Positions 15,438 to 24,413 are shown, numbered from the stretch's first letter. The stretch is 43,712 nt of DNA from an uncultured Bacteroidales bacterium (GCA_902788865.1 CADALZ010000022.1:1-43712), one strand, 5' to 3'. Translations and numbers: made by a program. The notes: a model not told the origin generated them from the sequence alone.

Positions 15438-15517
15438 AATCAGCAGTGCTGTCTGTATAATCAGCAGTGCTGTCTGTACAATCAGCACTGGTGTCTGTAC
15501 AGACAGCACTGGTGATT
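15438..15517. repeat. 21-bp tandem repeat with inverted last unit
   Basis: Three 21-bp units in tandem (15438-15458, 15459-15479, 15480-15500), each containing CAG-CAGTGCTG-TCTGTA or the CACTGGTG variant. A fourth copy follows in inverted orientation (AGACAGCACTGGTGATT, 15501-15517). The core CAGCAGTGCTG is itself palindromic. There is no ORF of interest, and the remaining 15333-15437 and 15518-15595 show nothing recognisable. Confidence 0.75.
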
Positions 15518-15595
15518 AAACTTTGTCTCACGTATTGCAGGTTTTTGCCCCGCTTATCTCTATCTTTTTCTTTACGCATAAGAATAAAAAAAGAA

Positions 15596-15624
15596 AAGCC
15601 CCGATGCAGCGTGCATCGGGGCTT
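15596..15624 (-). terminator. Intrinsic terminator of glucokinase gene
   Basis: A perfect 13-bp stem AAGCCCCGATGCA / TGCATCGGGGCTT with a three-base loop. On the minus strand it is followed by TTTTCTTTTTTT, so it ends the ROK kinase transcript. Confidence 0.9.
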
Positions 15625-15647
15625 CGTTTCTTTAGTGAGCCTATGGC

Positions 15648-16616
15648 TTAGATCTCCCAACCCAGGGCAGATGCACCCAGAACGGCAGCATCGGCATCCT
15701 TCAGTTCAGACATCAGCAGCTTGGTCTTGCCCTTGAAGATAGGCATCACGTTCTCATCGATGGTGCGCTGGATAGGCTCAAAGAGCAGGTCGCCAGCGTG
15801 TGCCAAACCACCAAACAGCACGATAGCCTCAGGACTGGTGAAGGCGATGAAGTCAACGAAGGCCTCACCCAGAATCTTACCAGTGAACTCGAAGATCTCC
15901 TTGGCAATCTTATCGCCTGCCTTAGCAGCATTGAACACATCGAGAGAGGTGATTTCCTCTGCAGGAATGTCACGCAGTGAGCTTGGCTCTGTGCTTGAAG
16001 TCAGGATCTCACGAGCAGAGCGAGCTACACCTGTAGCAGAAGCGTATGCCTCCAGACAGCCCTTACGTCCGCAACCGCAGAGACGGCCGTTCTCACGACG
16101 GATAGTCACGTGACCCAGCTCACCAGCGAAGCCATCGTGGCCGTAAACCAGCTGACCGTTGCAAACCACACCACTACCTACACCTGTACCCAGGGTAATC
16201 ATGATGAAGTCCTTCATACCACGAGCAGCACCGTATGTCATCTCACCGATAGCAGCAGCATTAGCATCGTTGGTCAGTGCGCAAGGCACGCCCATCTTCT
16301 CAGAAATCAGGTTTGCCAATGGAATAACGCCCTTCCAAGGAAGGTTTGGAGCAAACTCGATAGTACCAGTATAGTAGTTGCCGTTAGGAGCACCTACGCC
16401 GATACCCTTGATCTTACCCTCAGCATCGTTAGCCTTGATCAGAGCCTTCATGCCAGAGGTCAGAGCCTCCACATAGTCCTCTATCTTCTCATACTTCTGA
16501 GTTTTGATTTTATCTACTGCGAGCACGGTTCCACGTGCGTCAACGATACCGAACACTGAATTGGTTCCGCCAATGTCAATACCCATTACATAGGGCTTCT
16601 CTACATTTGTTACCAT
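15648..16616 (-). CDS. ROK-family glucokinase
   Basis: A 322-residue sugar kinase. Marks: the ATP phosphate loop DIGGTN (14-19), the catalytic aspartate in TNDANA (Asp117), GTGVGSG for the second phosphate region, and the ROK zinc site GHV-...-CGCGRKGCLEA with His169, Cys180, Cys182 and Cys187. These place it with glucokinase/hexokinase-type ROK enzymes rather than DNA-binding ROK repressors, since no helix-turn-helix is present. It is expected to phosphorylate glucose or a related hexose for glycolysis. It is monocistronic, with a strong terminator. No perfect -7 box was found upstream. Confidence 0.9.
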   Translation of the reverse strand: MVTNVEKPYVMGIDIGGTNSVFGIVDARGTVLAVDKIKTQKYEKIEDYVEALTSGMKALIKANDAEGKIKGIGVGAPNGNYYTGTIEFAPNLPWKGVIPLANLISEKMGVPCALTNDANAAAIGEMTYGAARGMKDFIMITLGTGVGSGVVCNGQLVYGHDGFAGELGHVTIRRENGRLCGCGRKGCLEAYASATGVARSAREILTSSTEPSSLRDIPAEEITSLDVFNAAKAGDKIAKEIFEFTGKILGEAFVDFIAFTSPEAIVLFGGLAHAGDLLFEPIQRTIDENVMPIFKGKTKLLMSELKDADAAVLGASALGWEI

Positions 16617-16742
16617 GATATTAAATAGTATTAAGTTAAATAGTTGTTCATATTCTGTTACAAATTACTTAAAGTTTTTTGACTTATCAAAATTTTACCT
16701 GCTAAAAAACGTATAAATAGGGAAAAATAAAATTTTTCTGCC

Positions 16743-16750
16743 TATGTTTG
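16743..16750 (+). promoter_or_regulatory. -7 box TATGTTTG for the MacB-type operon
   Basis: A TAnnTTTG match 48 bases before the ATPase start codon at 16798. It overlaps the ATG at 16744, so that longer open frame is unlikely to be used. Confidence 0.55.
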
Positions 16751-16797
16751 CAACATTTCTGCCACCTATAGCGTCTAATACTAAAAAGAGAAAAACT

Positions 16798-17454
16798 ATG
16801 ATACGTTTGACGGACATCAACAAGACCTACCACAACGGTTCGCCCCTGCATGTGCTGAAAGGCATCAACCTGCACATCGAAAAGGGTGAATTTGTCTCCA
16901 TCATGGGAGCATCGGGGTCGGGGAAATCCACCTTATTAAATATACTAGGCATACTGGACAACTACGACAGTGGGGAATACCTGCTGAATGGCACGCTGAT
17001 CAAAGGGCTGAGTGAGACCAAGGCTGCAGAATACCGCAACCGCATGATAGGCTTCATCTTCCAGTCGTTCAACCTCATCAGTTTCAAGGATGCTGTAGAG
17101 AACGTGGCCCTGCCGCTGTTCTACCAAGGGGTGGCACGCCGTAAGCGCAATGCCTTGGCGCTGGAGTATCTGGACAAGCTGGGGCTGAAGGACTGGGCGC
17201 ACCACATGCCCAATGAGATGAGTGGCGGACAGAAGCAGCGTGTAGCCATAGCACGTGCGCTGATCACCAAGCCCCAGATTATACTGGCAGATGAGCCTAC
17301 GGGCGCCCTCGACAGCAGGACCTCCATAGAAGTGATGGAGATACTGAAGGAACTGCATCGGGAGGGCATGACCATCGTCGTGGTGACACATGATATCAAT
17401 GTGGCCAACCAGACAGACAGAATCATAAGAATCAAAGACGGACTGATCGTATGA
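16798..17454 (+). CDS. ABC exporter ATPase (MacB/LolD type)
   Basis: A 218-residue ATPase. Walker A GASGSGKST (37-45), Q-loop FIFQSF, signature MSGGQ (141-145), Walker B IILADEPT (161-168) and H-loop THD (His198) are all intact. The start IRLTDINKTYHNG and size match LolD/MacB-type subunits that pair with FtsX-like permeases. It overlaps the next gene by four bases (ATGA). It drives the mechanotransmission-type exporter formed by the two permeases, adaptor and TolC protein that follow. Confidence 0.94.
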   Translation: MIRLTDINKTYHNGSPLHVLKGINLHIEKGEFVSIMGASGSGKSTLLNILGILDNYDSGEYLLNGTLIKGLSETKAAEYRNRMIGFIFQSFNLISFKDAVENVALPLFYQGVARRKRNALALEYLDKLGLKDWAHHMPNEMSGGQKQRVAIARALITKPQIILADEPTGALDSRTSIEVMEILKELHREGMTIVVVTHDINVANQTDRIIRIKDGLIV

Positions 17455-18722
17455 GAGACTTGATACAGGAAATAGCAGCATCGCTGAAGCGCAATCGCCT
17501 GCGCACCTCGCTGACTGGCTTCGCAGTGGCATGGGGCATCTTCATGCTCATCGTGCTGCTGGGTGCTGGCAATGGCATCATCCATACCTTCCAGGCAAAT
17601 ATGAACACCAATGCGCTGAACGTGGTGACCATCTATCCTGGAGTGACCACAGAGGCCTATCATGGCTACAAGGAAGGGCGAAGCATCAGCTTGGACAATC
17701 GGGATCTGAAAACCACGGAGGAGGATTTCCAGGACCACATACTGAGCACGGGTGGAGTGGCCTATCAGGGAGGGGTGACACTGAGCTACGGACAGGAGCA
17801 TCTGTCGCTCTCGCTCTATGGAGTCTATCCCAACCACGCGGAAATCAATGCGCTGAGAATCAAGAAAGGCAGATTCGTCAATACACTGGATCTGAATGAA
17901 CGACGGAAGGGCATCGTGCTGCATGAGCGCACAGCAGAAATTCTGTTCAGTCCCTCACACACAGAGCCGTTAGGGCAGTTTGTCAAGGCTGGCAATGTGG
18001 TCTATCAGGTAGTGGGCATCTATAGTGACCAAGGCAACGACCAGAACAGTCCTGCTTACGTTCCACTCTCCACCCTACAGCTGATCTATGGCAAGGGAAC
18101 CTCCCTGAACCGTATAGTGACTACCACCCAGGGACTCGACACGGAAGAAAGTACAGAGACCTTTGAAAAGGATTACAGAAAGGCGCTGAGTGCCATACAT
18201 GATTTCGACCCAGACGACCAGAGTGCCGTGTATATACGCAATCGCTTCACGCAGTATCTCCAGAGCATGACGGTGATGAACCTGCTGCGCATCGGACTGT
18301 GGGTCATCGGTATCTTCACCTTGCTGAGTGGCATCGTGGGTGTGTCGAACATCATGTTCATCACCGTCAAGGAGCGTACGCATGAGTTTGGCATCCGTAA
18401 GGCCTTAGGTGCCAAGCCTCGCTCCATCTACAAGCTGATTGTGGCAGAGAGCATCGCCATCACCACCCTGTTTGGCTACATCGGGCTGGTGTGCGGAGTG
18501 GCAGCGACGGAGTGGATAGACAAGACATACGGCAGTGCTACGATAGACGTGGGTGAAGGTGCTGGAATTAACGGAGTGACACTCTTTATAAACCCTACGG
18601 TGGATATGAGCGTGGCTATCGGAGCTACTGCACTGCTGATCATGGCAGGCATCCTGGCAGGCCTCTTCCCCGCCAAGAAAGCTGCGGACGTGAGGCCCAT
18701 TGAGGCGTTGAATGCAAGATGA
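17451..18722 (+). CDS. MacB-like ABC permease, first copy
   Basis: A 423-residue permease with one N-terminal TM helix (GFAVAWGIFMLIVLLGAGNG), a large periplasmic MacB_PCD domain (about 45-280) and three C-terminal TM helices in an FtsX domain. The FtsX domain carries the conserved VGVSNIMFITVKERTHEFGI-type coupling segment and ends PAKKAADVRPIEALNAR. It follows the ATPase with an ATGA overlap. A paralogue is next in the operon, so the functional complex may be a heterodimer. The substrate is unknown. Confidence 0.92.
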   Translation: MRDLIQEIAASLKRNRLRTSLTGFAVAWGIFMLIVLLGAGNGIIHTFQANMNTNALNVVTIYPGVTTEAYHGYKEGRSISLDNRDLKTTEEDFQDHILSTGGVAYQGGVTLSYGQEHLSLSLYGVYPNHAEINALRIKKGRFVNTLDLNERRKGIVLHERTAEILFSPSHTEPLGQFVKAGNVVYQVVGIYSDQGNDQNSPAYVPLSTLQLIYGKGTSLNRIVTTTQGLDTEESTETFEKDYRKALSAIHDFDPDDQSAVYIRNRFTQYLQSMTVMNLLRIGLWVIGIFTLLSGIVGVSNIMFITVKERTHEFGIRKALGAKPRSIYKLIVAESIAITTLFGYIGLVCGVAATEWIDKTYGSATIDVGEGAGINGVTLFINPTVDMSVAIGATALLIMAGILAGLFPAKKAADVRPIEALNAR

Positions 18723-18723
18723 T

Positions 18724-18765
18724 AAAAATTGAAAATTGAAAATTGAGAATTGAACATTTATAATT
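18724..18765 (+). repeat. Heptad array before second permease
   Basis: Units AAAAATT, GAAAATT, GAAAATT, GAGAATT, GAACATT and TATAATT fill the gap between the two permease genes and end eight bases before the start codon at 18774. Confidence 0.75.
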
Positions 18766-18773
18766 CAAAAAGG

Positions 18774-20003
18774 ATGCGAATAGACAGAGATAACATAGAG
18801 GAGATACTGCTTACCATCAGCAGGAACAAGACGCGAAGTCTGCTCACTGCCTTTGGCGTGTTCTGGGGCATCTTTATGCTGGTGTTCATGCTGGGAGGCG
18901 GACACGGGATGAAGGAGATGCTGGTGCAGCAGTTGGCTGGTTTTGCCAGTAATGCGGGCTTCATTGCAGCCGACCAGACAGGCACGGCCTACAAAGGCTT
19001 TCGGAAAGGACGTACGTGGGACTTGGAACTCGCTGATGTAGAAAACCTCAAGCGTGTGAAAGAACTGGAGACCGTGATTGCTACCAGTTCCCTTTGGGGC
19101 AAGACATTCATTCATGACGACAAGAAGTATGAAGACGGCACCCTGCAGGGTGTGACTCCAGACTTCGCCAAGATACAGAGCACGAAGCTGAAATATGGTA
19201 GATACATCAATGACATGGACGTGCTTCAAGGGCGCAAGGTCTGCGTGATAGGCAAGTTTATCTATGAGCGTTGTTTTGCAGAGGGAGAAGATCCCTGTGG
19301 TAAGTATATGCAGATAGACGGGGTGTATTACCTCATCGTAGGAGTATCAAACGATGATGGATCTATCAGCGTGCAGGGATGGCCACCAGAGTGCGTCACC
19401 ATCCCCTTCAGCACCATGCAGCGACTGTACAACTTCGGGAATACGGTGCAGCTCATCGGATTCACCGTCAAGAAAGGGGTGAATGTGAAAGAGGTGCAAC
19501 CTAAGATAGAACGCATCGTCAAGGAGAATCATCTCATCTCGCCTGACGACAAGCAGGCGGTAATGTTCATAAATACGGAAGCTCTCTTTAAGATGGTGGA
19601 CAATCTGATGACGGGGTTCGACATCTTGATCTGGATGGTTGGTTTGGGTACGCTCTTGGCTGGTGCCATCGGAGTGAGCAACATCATGATGGTGACAGTG
19701 AAGGAACGTACCACGGAGATCGGCATACGCCGTGCCATAGGAGCACGCCCACTGGACATCATGCAGCAGATCATGTCGGAGAGCATCATGCTCACTGGGG
19801 TAGCAGGCATGGGGGGCATTTGTTTCGCAGTGTTCCTGCTCAACATCTTAGAGACAGCTACAGGTGAGTCTGATTTCCAGGTTTCTTTCTGGTTGGCCAT
19901 AGGTACTTGCCTCATCTTGCTACTGCTGAGCATCTTGGCAGGATTGGCCCCTGCCTACAGAGCCATGGCCATCAAGCCTATTGATGCGATAAGGGACGAA
20001 TGA
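18774..20003 (+). CDS. MacB-like ABC permease, second copy
   Basis: A 409-residue paralogue of the preceding permease, with the same layout: N-terminal TM (AFGVFWGIFMLVFMLGGGHG), periplasmic MacB_PCD domain, and three C-terminal TMs with VSNIMMVTVKERTTEIGIRR and the end PAYRAMAIKPIDAIRDE. ATG at 18774 (MRIDRDNIEE) is chosen; the TTG at 18750 lies inside the heptad array. The two permeases share architecture but differ enough to suggest an old duplication and a heterodimeric exporter. Confidence 0.92.
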   Translation: MRIDRDNIEEILLTISRNKTRSLLTAFGVFWGIFMLVFMLGGGHGMKEMLVQQLAGFASNAGFIAADQTGTAYKGFRKGRTWDLELADVENLKRVKELETVIATSSLWGKTFIHDDKKYEDGTLQGVTPDFAKIQSTKLKYGRYINDMDVLQGRKVCVIGKFIYERCFAEGEDPCGKYMQIDGVYYLIVGVSNDDGSISVQGWPPECVTIPFSTMQRLYNFGNTVQLIGFTVKKGVNVKEVQPKIERIVKENHLISPDDKQAVMFINTEALFKMVDNLMTGFDILIWMVGLGTLLAGAIGVSNIMMVTVKERTTEIGIRRAIGARPLDIMQQIMSESIMLTGVAGMGGICFAVFLLNILETATGESDFQVSFWLAIGTCLILLLLSILAGLAPAYRAMAIKPIDAIRDE

Positions 20004-20025
20004 TGGTGCAAAGCACAATATTCTA

Positions 20026-20065
20026 AGATTAAAACATTAAAAGATTAAAAAATTAAAGGATTATA
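20026..20065 (+). repeat. Octad array ANATTAAA before adaptor gene
   Basis: Four exact units AGATTAAA, ACATTAAA, AGATTAAA, AAATTAAA plus GGATTATA, ending five bases before the start codon at 20071. Confidence 0.8.
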
Positions 20066-20070
20066 TACTT

Positions 20071-21171
20071 ATGAAAAAGTTTGTAAAGTATGGAGTGATG
20101 GCACTTATCGCCATCGTATTCATCGGAACATTTGTGTTCCTGTACCAAAAATCACTCCCCAAAGTGACGGAGTATGAGATTCTTACCCCAGAGCGTACTT
20201 CCTTGGAGAAGACTACGGTGGCTACAGGTAAGGTGGAACCTCGTGATGAAATCCTGATCAAGCCGCAAATCTCTGGAATCATCTCTGAAGTATATAAGGA
20301 AGCTGGCGAGATGGTAAAGTCGGGCGAGGTCATTGCCAAGGTGAAGGTGATTCCTGAACTGGGGCAACTGAACTCTGCTGAGAGCCGTGTGCGCTTGGCA
20401 GAGATGAATGCCAAGCAGGCAGAGAATGAGTTTGCACGCAACGAGCAATTATATCAGAACAAGCTTATCAGTCGTGAGGAATTTGAGAGAGCTGAGGTAA
20501 CAGTAAAGCAGGCACGCGAGGAGTTGCAGACGGCTAAGGATAATCTCCAGATCGTGAAGGAGGGCATCACGCAGAGCAGTGCGTCATTCAGCTCCACGCT
20601 CATCCGCTCCACCATAGACGGTCTGATACTGGACGTACCTGTGAAGGTGGGAAACTCTGTGATTATGAGCAATACCTTCAATGATGGAACCACCATTGCC
20701 AGCGTGGCAAATATGAACGACCTGATTTTCCGCGGGAAGATTGACGAGACAGAGGTGGGCAAGGTCTATGAGGGAATGCCTGTGAAGCTGACTATCGGTG
20801 CCTTGCAGAACCTTACGTTTGATGCCACTTTAGAATACATCTCTCCTAAGGCTACAGAGGAAAACGGTGCCAACCAATTTGAGATTAAGGCTGCCGTCAA
20901 GGCTCCAGAGAATGTGAAGATTCGCTCTGGCTACTCTGCCAATGCAGAGATTGTGTTGGAGCGTGCCGACAATGTGCTGGCAGTGCCAGAGAGTGCCATC
21001 GAATTCAGCGGCGACACCACCTTCGTCTATGTACTCACTGCTGCAGGAGAGCCTCAGACATTCCGTCGCCAGCAAGTGGAGGTTGGGATGAGCGATGGCA
21101 TCAAGATAGCCATCAAGAGCGGCATCAGCGAAAATGAAAAAGTAAGAGGTTTGGAAATTAATGAAGAGTAA
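20071..21171 (+). CDS. Periplasmic adaptor (MacA/HlyD family)
   Basis: A 366-residue membrane-fusion protein anchored by one N-terminal TM helix (VMALIAIVFIGTFVFLY), with no lipobox. A lipoyl half (VEPRDEILIKPQISGIISEVYKEAGEMVKSGEVIAKV) is followed by an alpha hairpin (about 95-170), the second lipoyl half (LIRSTIDGLILDVPVKVGNSV), a beta-barrel and a membrane-proximal domain. It bridges the MacB-like permeases and the TolC protein encoded next. Its stop lies four bases before the ATG chosen for that gene. Confidence 0.93.
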   Translation: MKKFVKYGVMALIAIVFIGTFVFLYQKSLPKVTEYEILTPERTSLEKTTVATGKVEPRDEILIKPQISGIISEVYKEAGEMVKSGEVIAKVKVIPELGQLNSAESRVRLAEMNAKQAENEFARNEQLYQNKLISREEFERAEVTVKQAREELQTAKDNLQIVKEGITQSSASFSSTLIRSTIDGLILDVPVKVGNSVIMSNTFNDGTTIASVANMNDLIFRGKIDETEVGKVYEGMPVKLTIGALQNLTFDATLEYISPKATEENGANQFEIKAAVKAPENVKIRSGYSANAEIVLERADNVLAVPESAIEFSGDTTFVYVLTAAGEPQTFRRQQVEVGMSDGIKIAIKSGISENEKVRGLEINEE

Positions 21172-21175
21172 GACC

Positions 21176-22504
21176 ATGAGAAAGACTATCATACTATCAG
21201 CCATCTTAGCGTTGGGATTGCAGGCTAACGCCCAGCAGCGCTGGACTTTGCGTGACTGCATAGACTATGCCACTGCCCATAATGTCACTATCCTACAGGC
21301 AGAGAATGCTGCCATGCAAAGTGAGGTAGAAGCCAATACGGCCAAGTGGGCACGCCTGCCTAATCTGAATGCCAGTGGCAACCAGAGTTTCAACTGGGGA
21401 CGCACGCAGACCGCCGTGAAAGACGAAGATACGGGCGACTATACCACCAAGTATGTGGATGCCAGCAGCCGGGGCACCAACATGAGCCTCAGCACCAGCA
21501 TACCACTGTTCACAGGCTTCGAACTACCTAATCAGCAGGCATTGTCAAAGCTGAACCTAAAAGCAGCCATAGCCGATTTGCAGAAAGCTAAGGAAGACCT
21601 GGCCATCAACATTGCTTCGGCCTATCTGCAAGCACTATTTAATAAGGAGTTGCTGCAAGTGGCTCAAGGACAGGCTCTACTCAGCAAAGAACAGTTGGAA
21701 CGCATCGAGACATTGGAGCGTTTGGGTAAGGCTTCGGCGGCCGAGGTGGCTGAAGCAAAGTCGAGAGTGGCACAAGACGATCTGAATGTGGTGCAGTGCA
21801 ATAACAACTATCGTCTCTCTGTGCTCGACCTCACACAACTGATAGAGCTGGAAACGCCAGAAGGATTTGAGGTAGCAGATCCAGAGCAGACATTCAATCT
21901 GGAAACCCTCACCCCACCCGATGAGATTTTCGCCACAGCACTGACGAGCAAGCCCGCTATCCAAGCAGCACAGGCACGTCTGGAGGGTAGTGAGCATAGC
22001 ATCAAGATAGCACAGAGTGCCCTCTATCCATCGCTCAATCTCAACGGAAGTCTTGGCACCAGCTACTACTCCACCCTGAATCGCACCTTTGGACAGCAGA
22101 TGGGCGACAACTTCAGTAAGTACATTGGATTGAGCCTGAATATACCTATCTTTAATCGCTTCGCTACGCGTAATCGCGTACGCACTGCACGCCTGCAACG
22201 TGAGAGCTATGCCTTGCAATTGGAAAACACTAAGAAGACACTCTACAAAGAAATCCAGCAGGCATGGTACAACGCTACCGCTGCAGAAAGCAAATATCAG
22301 AGCAGTGAAGCTGCCACAGAAGCCAGTCTGGCCTCATTCGAACTTACCAGTAAGAAGTATGAGAACGGTACTGCTACTGCGGTAGAGTACAACGAAGCGA
22401 AGCAAAACCTGATGAAAGCGCAGAGTGACGAGCTTCAGGCCAAATACGAGTATCTCTTCCGCACGAAGATATTGGATTTTTACAAAGGAGAAGAGATTCA
22501 ATAG
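21176..22504 (+). CDS. TolC-family outer membrane efflux protein
   Basis: A 442-residue outer-membrane channel with a signal peptide ending QANAQ and the classic WTLRDCIDYATAHNVTILQAEN opening. Two OEP repeats are visible (strands around LSTSIPLFTGFELPNQQ and LSLNIPIFNRFATRN), and it ends soon after the second helical region, as usual. An earlier ATG at 21161 overlaps the adaptor gene and cannot be excluded. It completes a five-gene tripartite exporter (ATPase, two permeases, adaptor, channel) that could export without outside partners. Confidence 0.93.
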   Translation: MRKTIILSAILALGLQANAQQRWTLRDCIDYATAHNVTILQAENAAMQSEVEANTAKWARLPNLNASGNQSFNWGRTQTAVKDEDTGDYTTKYVDASSRGTNMSLSTSIPLFTGFELPNQQALSKLNLKAAIADLQKAKEDLAINIASAYLQALFNKELLQVAQGQALLSKEQLERIETLERLGKASAAEVAEAKSRVAQDDLNVVQCNNNYRLSVLDLTQLIELETPEGFEVADPEQTFNLETLTPPDEIFATALTSKPAIQAAQARLEGSEHSIKIAQSALYPSLNLNGSLGTSYYSTLNRTFGQQMGDNFSKYIGLSLNIPIFNRFATRNRVRTARLQRESYALQLENTKKTLYKEIQQAWYNATAAESKYQSSEAATEASLASFELTSKKYENGTATAVEYNEAKQNLMKAQSDELQAKYEYLFRTKILDFYKGEEIQ

Positions 22505-22522
22505 GTCTGGAGACCTATTGAA
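22497..22522. terminator. Hairpin straddling the tolC stop codon
   Basis: TTCAATAGGTCT, two bases, then AGACCTATTGAA: a perfect 12-bp stem that includes the stop codon of the upstream gene. The downstream sequence is AT-rich but lacks a T tract, so termination is only one possibility; a 3' end stabiliser is another. Two octads AGATTAA(A/G) follow at 22538-22553. Confidence 0.45.
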
Positions 22523-22550
22523 GATTATAAAAATATAAGATTAAAAGATT

Positions 22551-22786
22551 AAGTTTCGCCAAAAAGCTAACAACCTGTAAGACAAAGTCCCTGAGGGACT
22601 TAATAGGGTAGCCAGCCATGTCAATGGCTGGTAATATGGATGCTATAGAGAGACAGCGTGCCGTAGGTACGCAATAAATATAGGTGGCGTACCTAAAGGC
22701 ACGCATTCAATGGCCGCTATTTATCCAGCCATTGACATGGCTGGCTACCTTATAAGATGCCTACGGCATCACTTGCGGAACTTGAG
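22551..22786 (+). repeat. Nested inverted-repeat element, copy 1 (MITE/REP-like)
   Basis: A 236-bp element that matches, in opposite orientation, the element at 26634-26877. The ends AAGTTTCGC and the reverse complement GCGGAACTT are near-inverted. Inner arms 22607-22631 and 22725-22749 are perfectly complementary over 25 bp. Further hairpins are AAGTCCC-TGA-GGGACTT (22586-22602) and GATGCC-TAC-GGCATC (22756-22770). A short open frame inside it is a by-product of the repeat. It lies between convergent genes. Confidence 0.85.
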
Positions 22787-22806
22787 TGTTTTAATATTTG
22801 AATGTT

Positions 22807-23649
22807 TTAATGTTCATCCTTCAGTCTGATTCCATCAGGCTGGAGGATGATCAGCCTCATCTTATAGAGCTCTCCCACAGCTTTCTTGAAAGTCTTCTTG
22901 CTCACGCCGAAGGTCTGGTAGATTTCCTCTGCGTCACTCTTGTCGTTGAAAGAGGTGAAGCCATTGTGCTCGCGGATGTATTTCAGCAGTGTTTCTGCAA
23001 AATCATCCACCTTGCGAGGGCCGGCCTTCTGTAGGATCAAGTCTATCTTGCCATCCTCACGCACCTGCTTCACAAATGCCTTGAGCTGCATGCCCGTATG
23101 GAGCGGTTGGAATATCTCGCTGTCGTAGAGCAAGGCTGCATATTTATTCTCCACGATGGCCTTGAAGCCCAGCTCCGTCTTCTGCCAAATCAGGATGTTC
23201 ACCTGCTCGCCAGCCTCGTAGGGAGGGCGATCCTTAGAGAGGAACTTATCCACTTTGGCAGAAGCCATAAGACGGAAGCTCTCCTCGTCTTGGTAGCAAT
23301 ACACAATGTAACTCTTGCCCTGAACCATACGCATCTTCTGCTCACGGAAGGGCACGAAGAGGTCTTTCATCAGCCCCCAATTCAGGAAAGCACCATACTG
23401 GTTCACCCAGCTCACCTCCAGATAGCCGAACTCACCCACCTGTATCAGCGGTGTCTGCGTGGTAGCCACCAGTCGCTCCTCATTGTCCAGATAGAGAAAC
23501 ACATTCAGCAGATCTCCCTCCTTAGTGCCTTCGGGGATGTAGCGCTTTGGTAGCAAGATTTCGCCATCGTCGCCTCCGTTCAGGTAAAGTCCGAAATCCA
23601 CAAACTTCACCACTTCCAGTTGGTTGTATTTACCCAGTAGTATGCTCAT
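22807..23649 (-). CDS. S1-domain RNA-binding protein (CvfB/YitL family)
   Basis: A 280-residue protein of the CvfB type: S1-like OB domains in the N-terminal two thirds, with the repeated pattern VVKFVDFGLYLNGGDDGEILLP and VSWVNQYGAFLNWGLMKDLFVPF, then a C-terminal winged-helix domain (LLKYIREHNGFTSFNDKSDAEEIYQTFGVSKKTFKKAVGELY). Such proteins bind RNA and affect virulence factor expression in Gram-positive bacteria; the role here is not known. It lies 12 bp from the upstream beta-barrel gene and is probably co-transcribed with it. Octad-like units (TTTTAATN) begin at its stop. Confidence 0.85.
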   Translation of the reverse strand: MSILLGKYNQLEVVKFVDFGLYLNGGDDGEILLPKRYIPEGTKEGDLLNVFLYLDNEERLVATTQTPLIQVGEFGYLEVSWVNQYGAFLNWGLMKDLFVPFREQKMRMVQGKSYIVYCYQDEESFRLMASAKVDKFLSKDRPPYEAGEQVNILIWQKTELGFKAIVENKYAALLYDSEIFQPLHTGMQLKAFVKQVREDGKIDLILQKAGPRKVDDFAETLLKYIREHNGFTSFNDKSDAEEIYQTFGVSKKTFKKAVGELYKMRLIILQPDGIRLKDEH

Positions 23650-23661
23650 ACAGACAGAAGA

Positions 23662-24378
23662 TTAGAATTGATAACCCAAGGTGAGATGCACGGCAAGATT
23701 CTTCAGGTCGCCTTCCAAAGCCACATTGTCGAACACCCCTTCGCAAGCAGGCAGCAAGCCCCATGAGCAGTCCACACCCACGAGGAAGTGTTGATACTTG
23801 AAGTCGGCACCAAAGGCCACACCTGCATCCAGATTCTTATAGGCTTTAGAGCCAGCTTTATAGACCGTGCCCGACTTGGTACTCAGCAGAGTGAGGCCAT
23901 CATAGGTGCAGCCATCTGTGAAGAGTTCTCCCACGAAAGTACGGTGGAAGTCCATATCGTCTGAGCTGACGTGTGCCTTTCCCACGATGCCCCATGCCAC
24001 ATAAGGGCCAGCCTTCAGGGCTACCTGCGACTCGCTTCCCAAGTCTATCTTGAATGCTGCATAGACGGGCAGTTCGAAGTAGCTCAGCCTATTGTCCAGA
24101 GTCACAGGCACTATCTGCTCGTTGCCATAATTACCTTTGAAGTTGGTTCCCTTCTGCACGAAGTAGAGCGCTGGTTGCACAGCCCAAGGGCCAGAGACAG
24201 GGATATCTACAGCGAGGCCCACCTTATAAGAAAGACGATTCTCCATGAGCGACAATCCTTGGAGCTTTGACATGCCTACACCTGCACGCACTTGCAGAGC
24301 CACCTGCGCCTGCGCCGTGCCTATCGTCATCATGCCGATGAATGCCATCCACATGAGAAAGAGTTTTCTGCTATTCAT
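23662..24378 (-). CDS. Outer membrane beta-barrel protein (PorT/OMP_b-brl type)
   Basis: A 238-residue protein with a signal peptide (MNSRKLFLMWMAFIGMMTIG then TAQAQ) and alternating beta strands with aromatic girdles, ending in a strand that closes with GYQF, a typical outer-membrane C-terminus. The first strand VALQVRAGVGMSKL and LSYKVGLAVDIPV resemble the small eight-stranded barrels common in Bacteroidetes. ATG at 24378 is used because the -7 box at 24421-24414 lies downstream of the alternative ATG at 24426. Function unknown. Confidence 0.82.
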   Translation of the reverse strand: MNSRKLFLMWMAFIGMMTIGTAQAQVALQVRAGVGMSKLQGLSLMENRLSYKVGLAVDIPVSGPWAVQPALYFVQKGTNFKGNYGNEQIVPVTLDNRLSYFELPVYAAFKIDLGSESQVALKAGPYVAWGIVGKAHVSSDDMDFHRTFVGELFTDGCTYDGLTLLSTKSGTVYKAGSKAYKNLDAGVAFGADFKYQHFLVGVDCSWGLLPACEGVFDNVALEGDLKNLAVHLTLGYQF

Positions 24379-24413
24379 ATACACATTCGTTTTATAGTAC
24401 GTGATACTAAATG

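Noticed and set aside
15438-15517. CRISPR array
   Set aside because: The 21-bp units are directly adjacent with no unique spacers, one is inverted, and no cas genes are present.
16617-16742. Promoter for the ROK kinase with a TAATTTG sequence
   Set aside because: The box is one base short of TAnnTTTG, so it was not listed.
22515-22706. Short open frame on the minus strand, similar to one at 26720-26992 on the plus strand (shared AIDMAGYPIK)
   Set aside because: Both lie inside the two copies of the palindromic element, and the similarity comes from the repeat DNA. Such frames are probably spurious annotations of the repeat.
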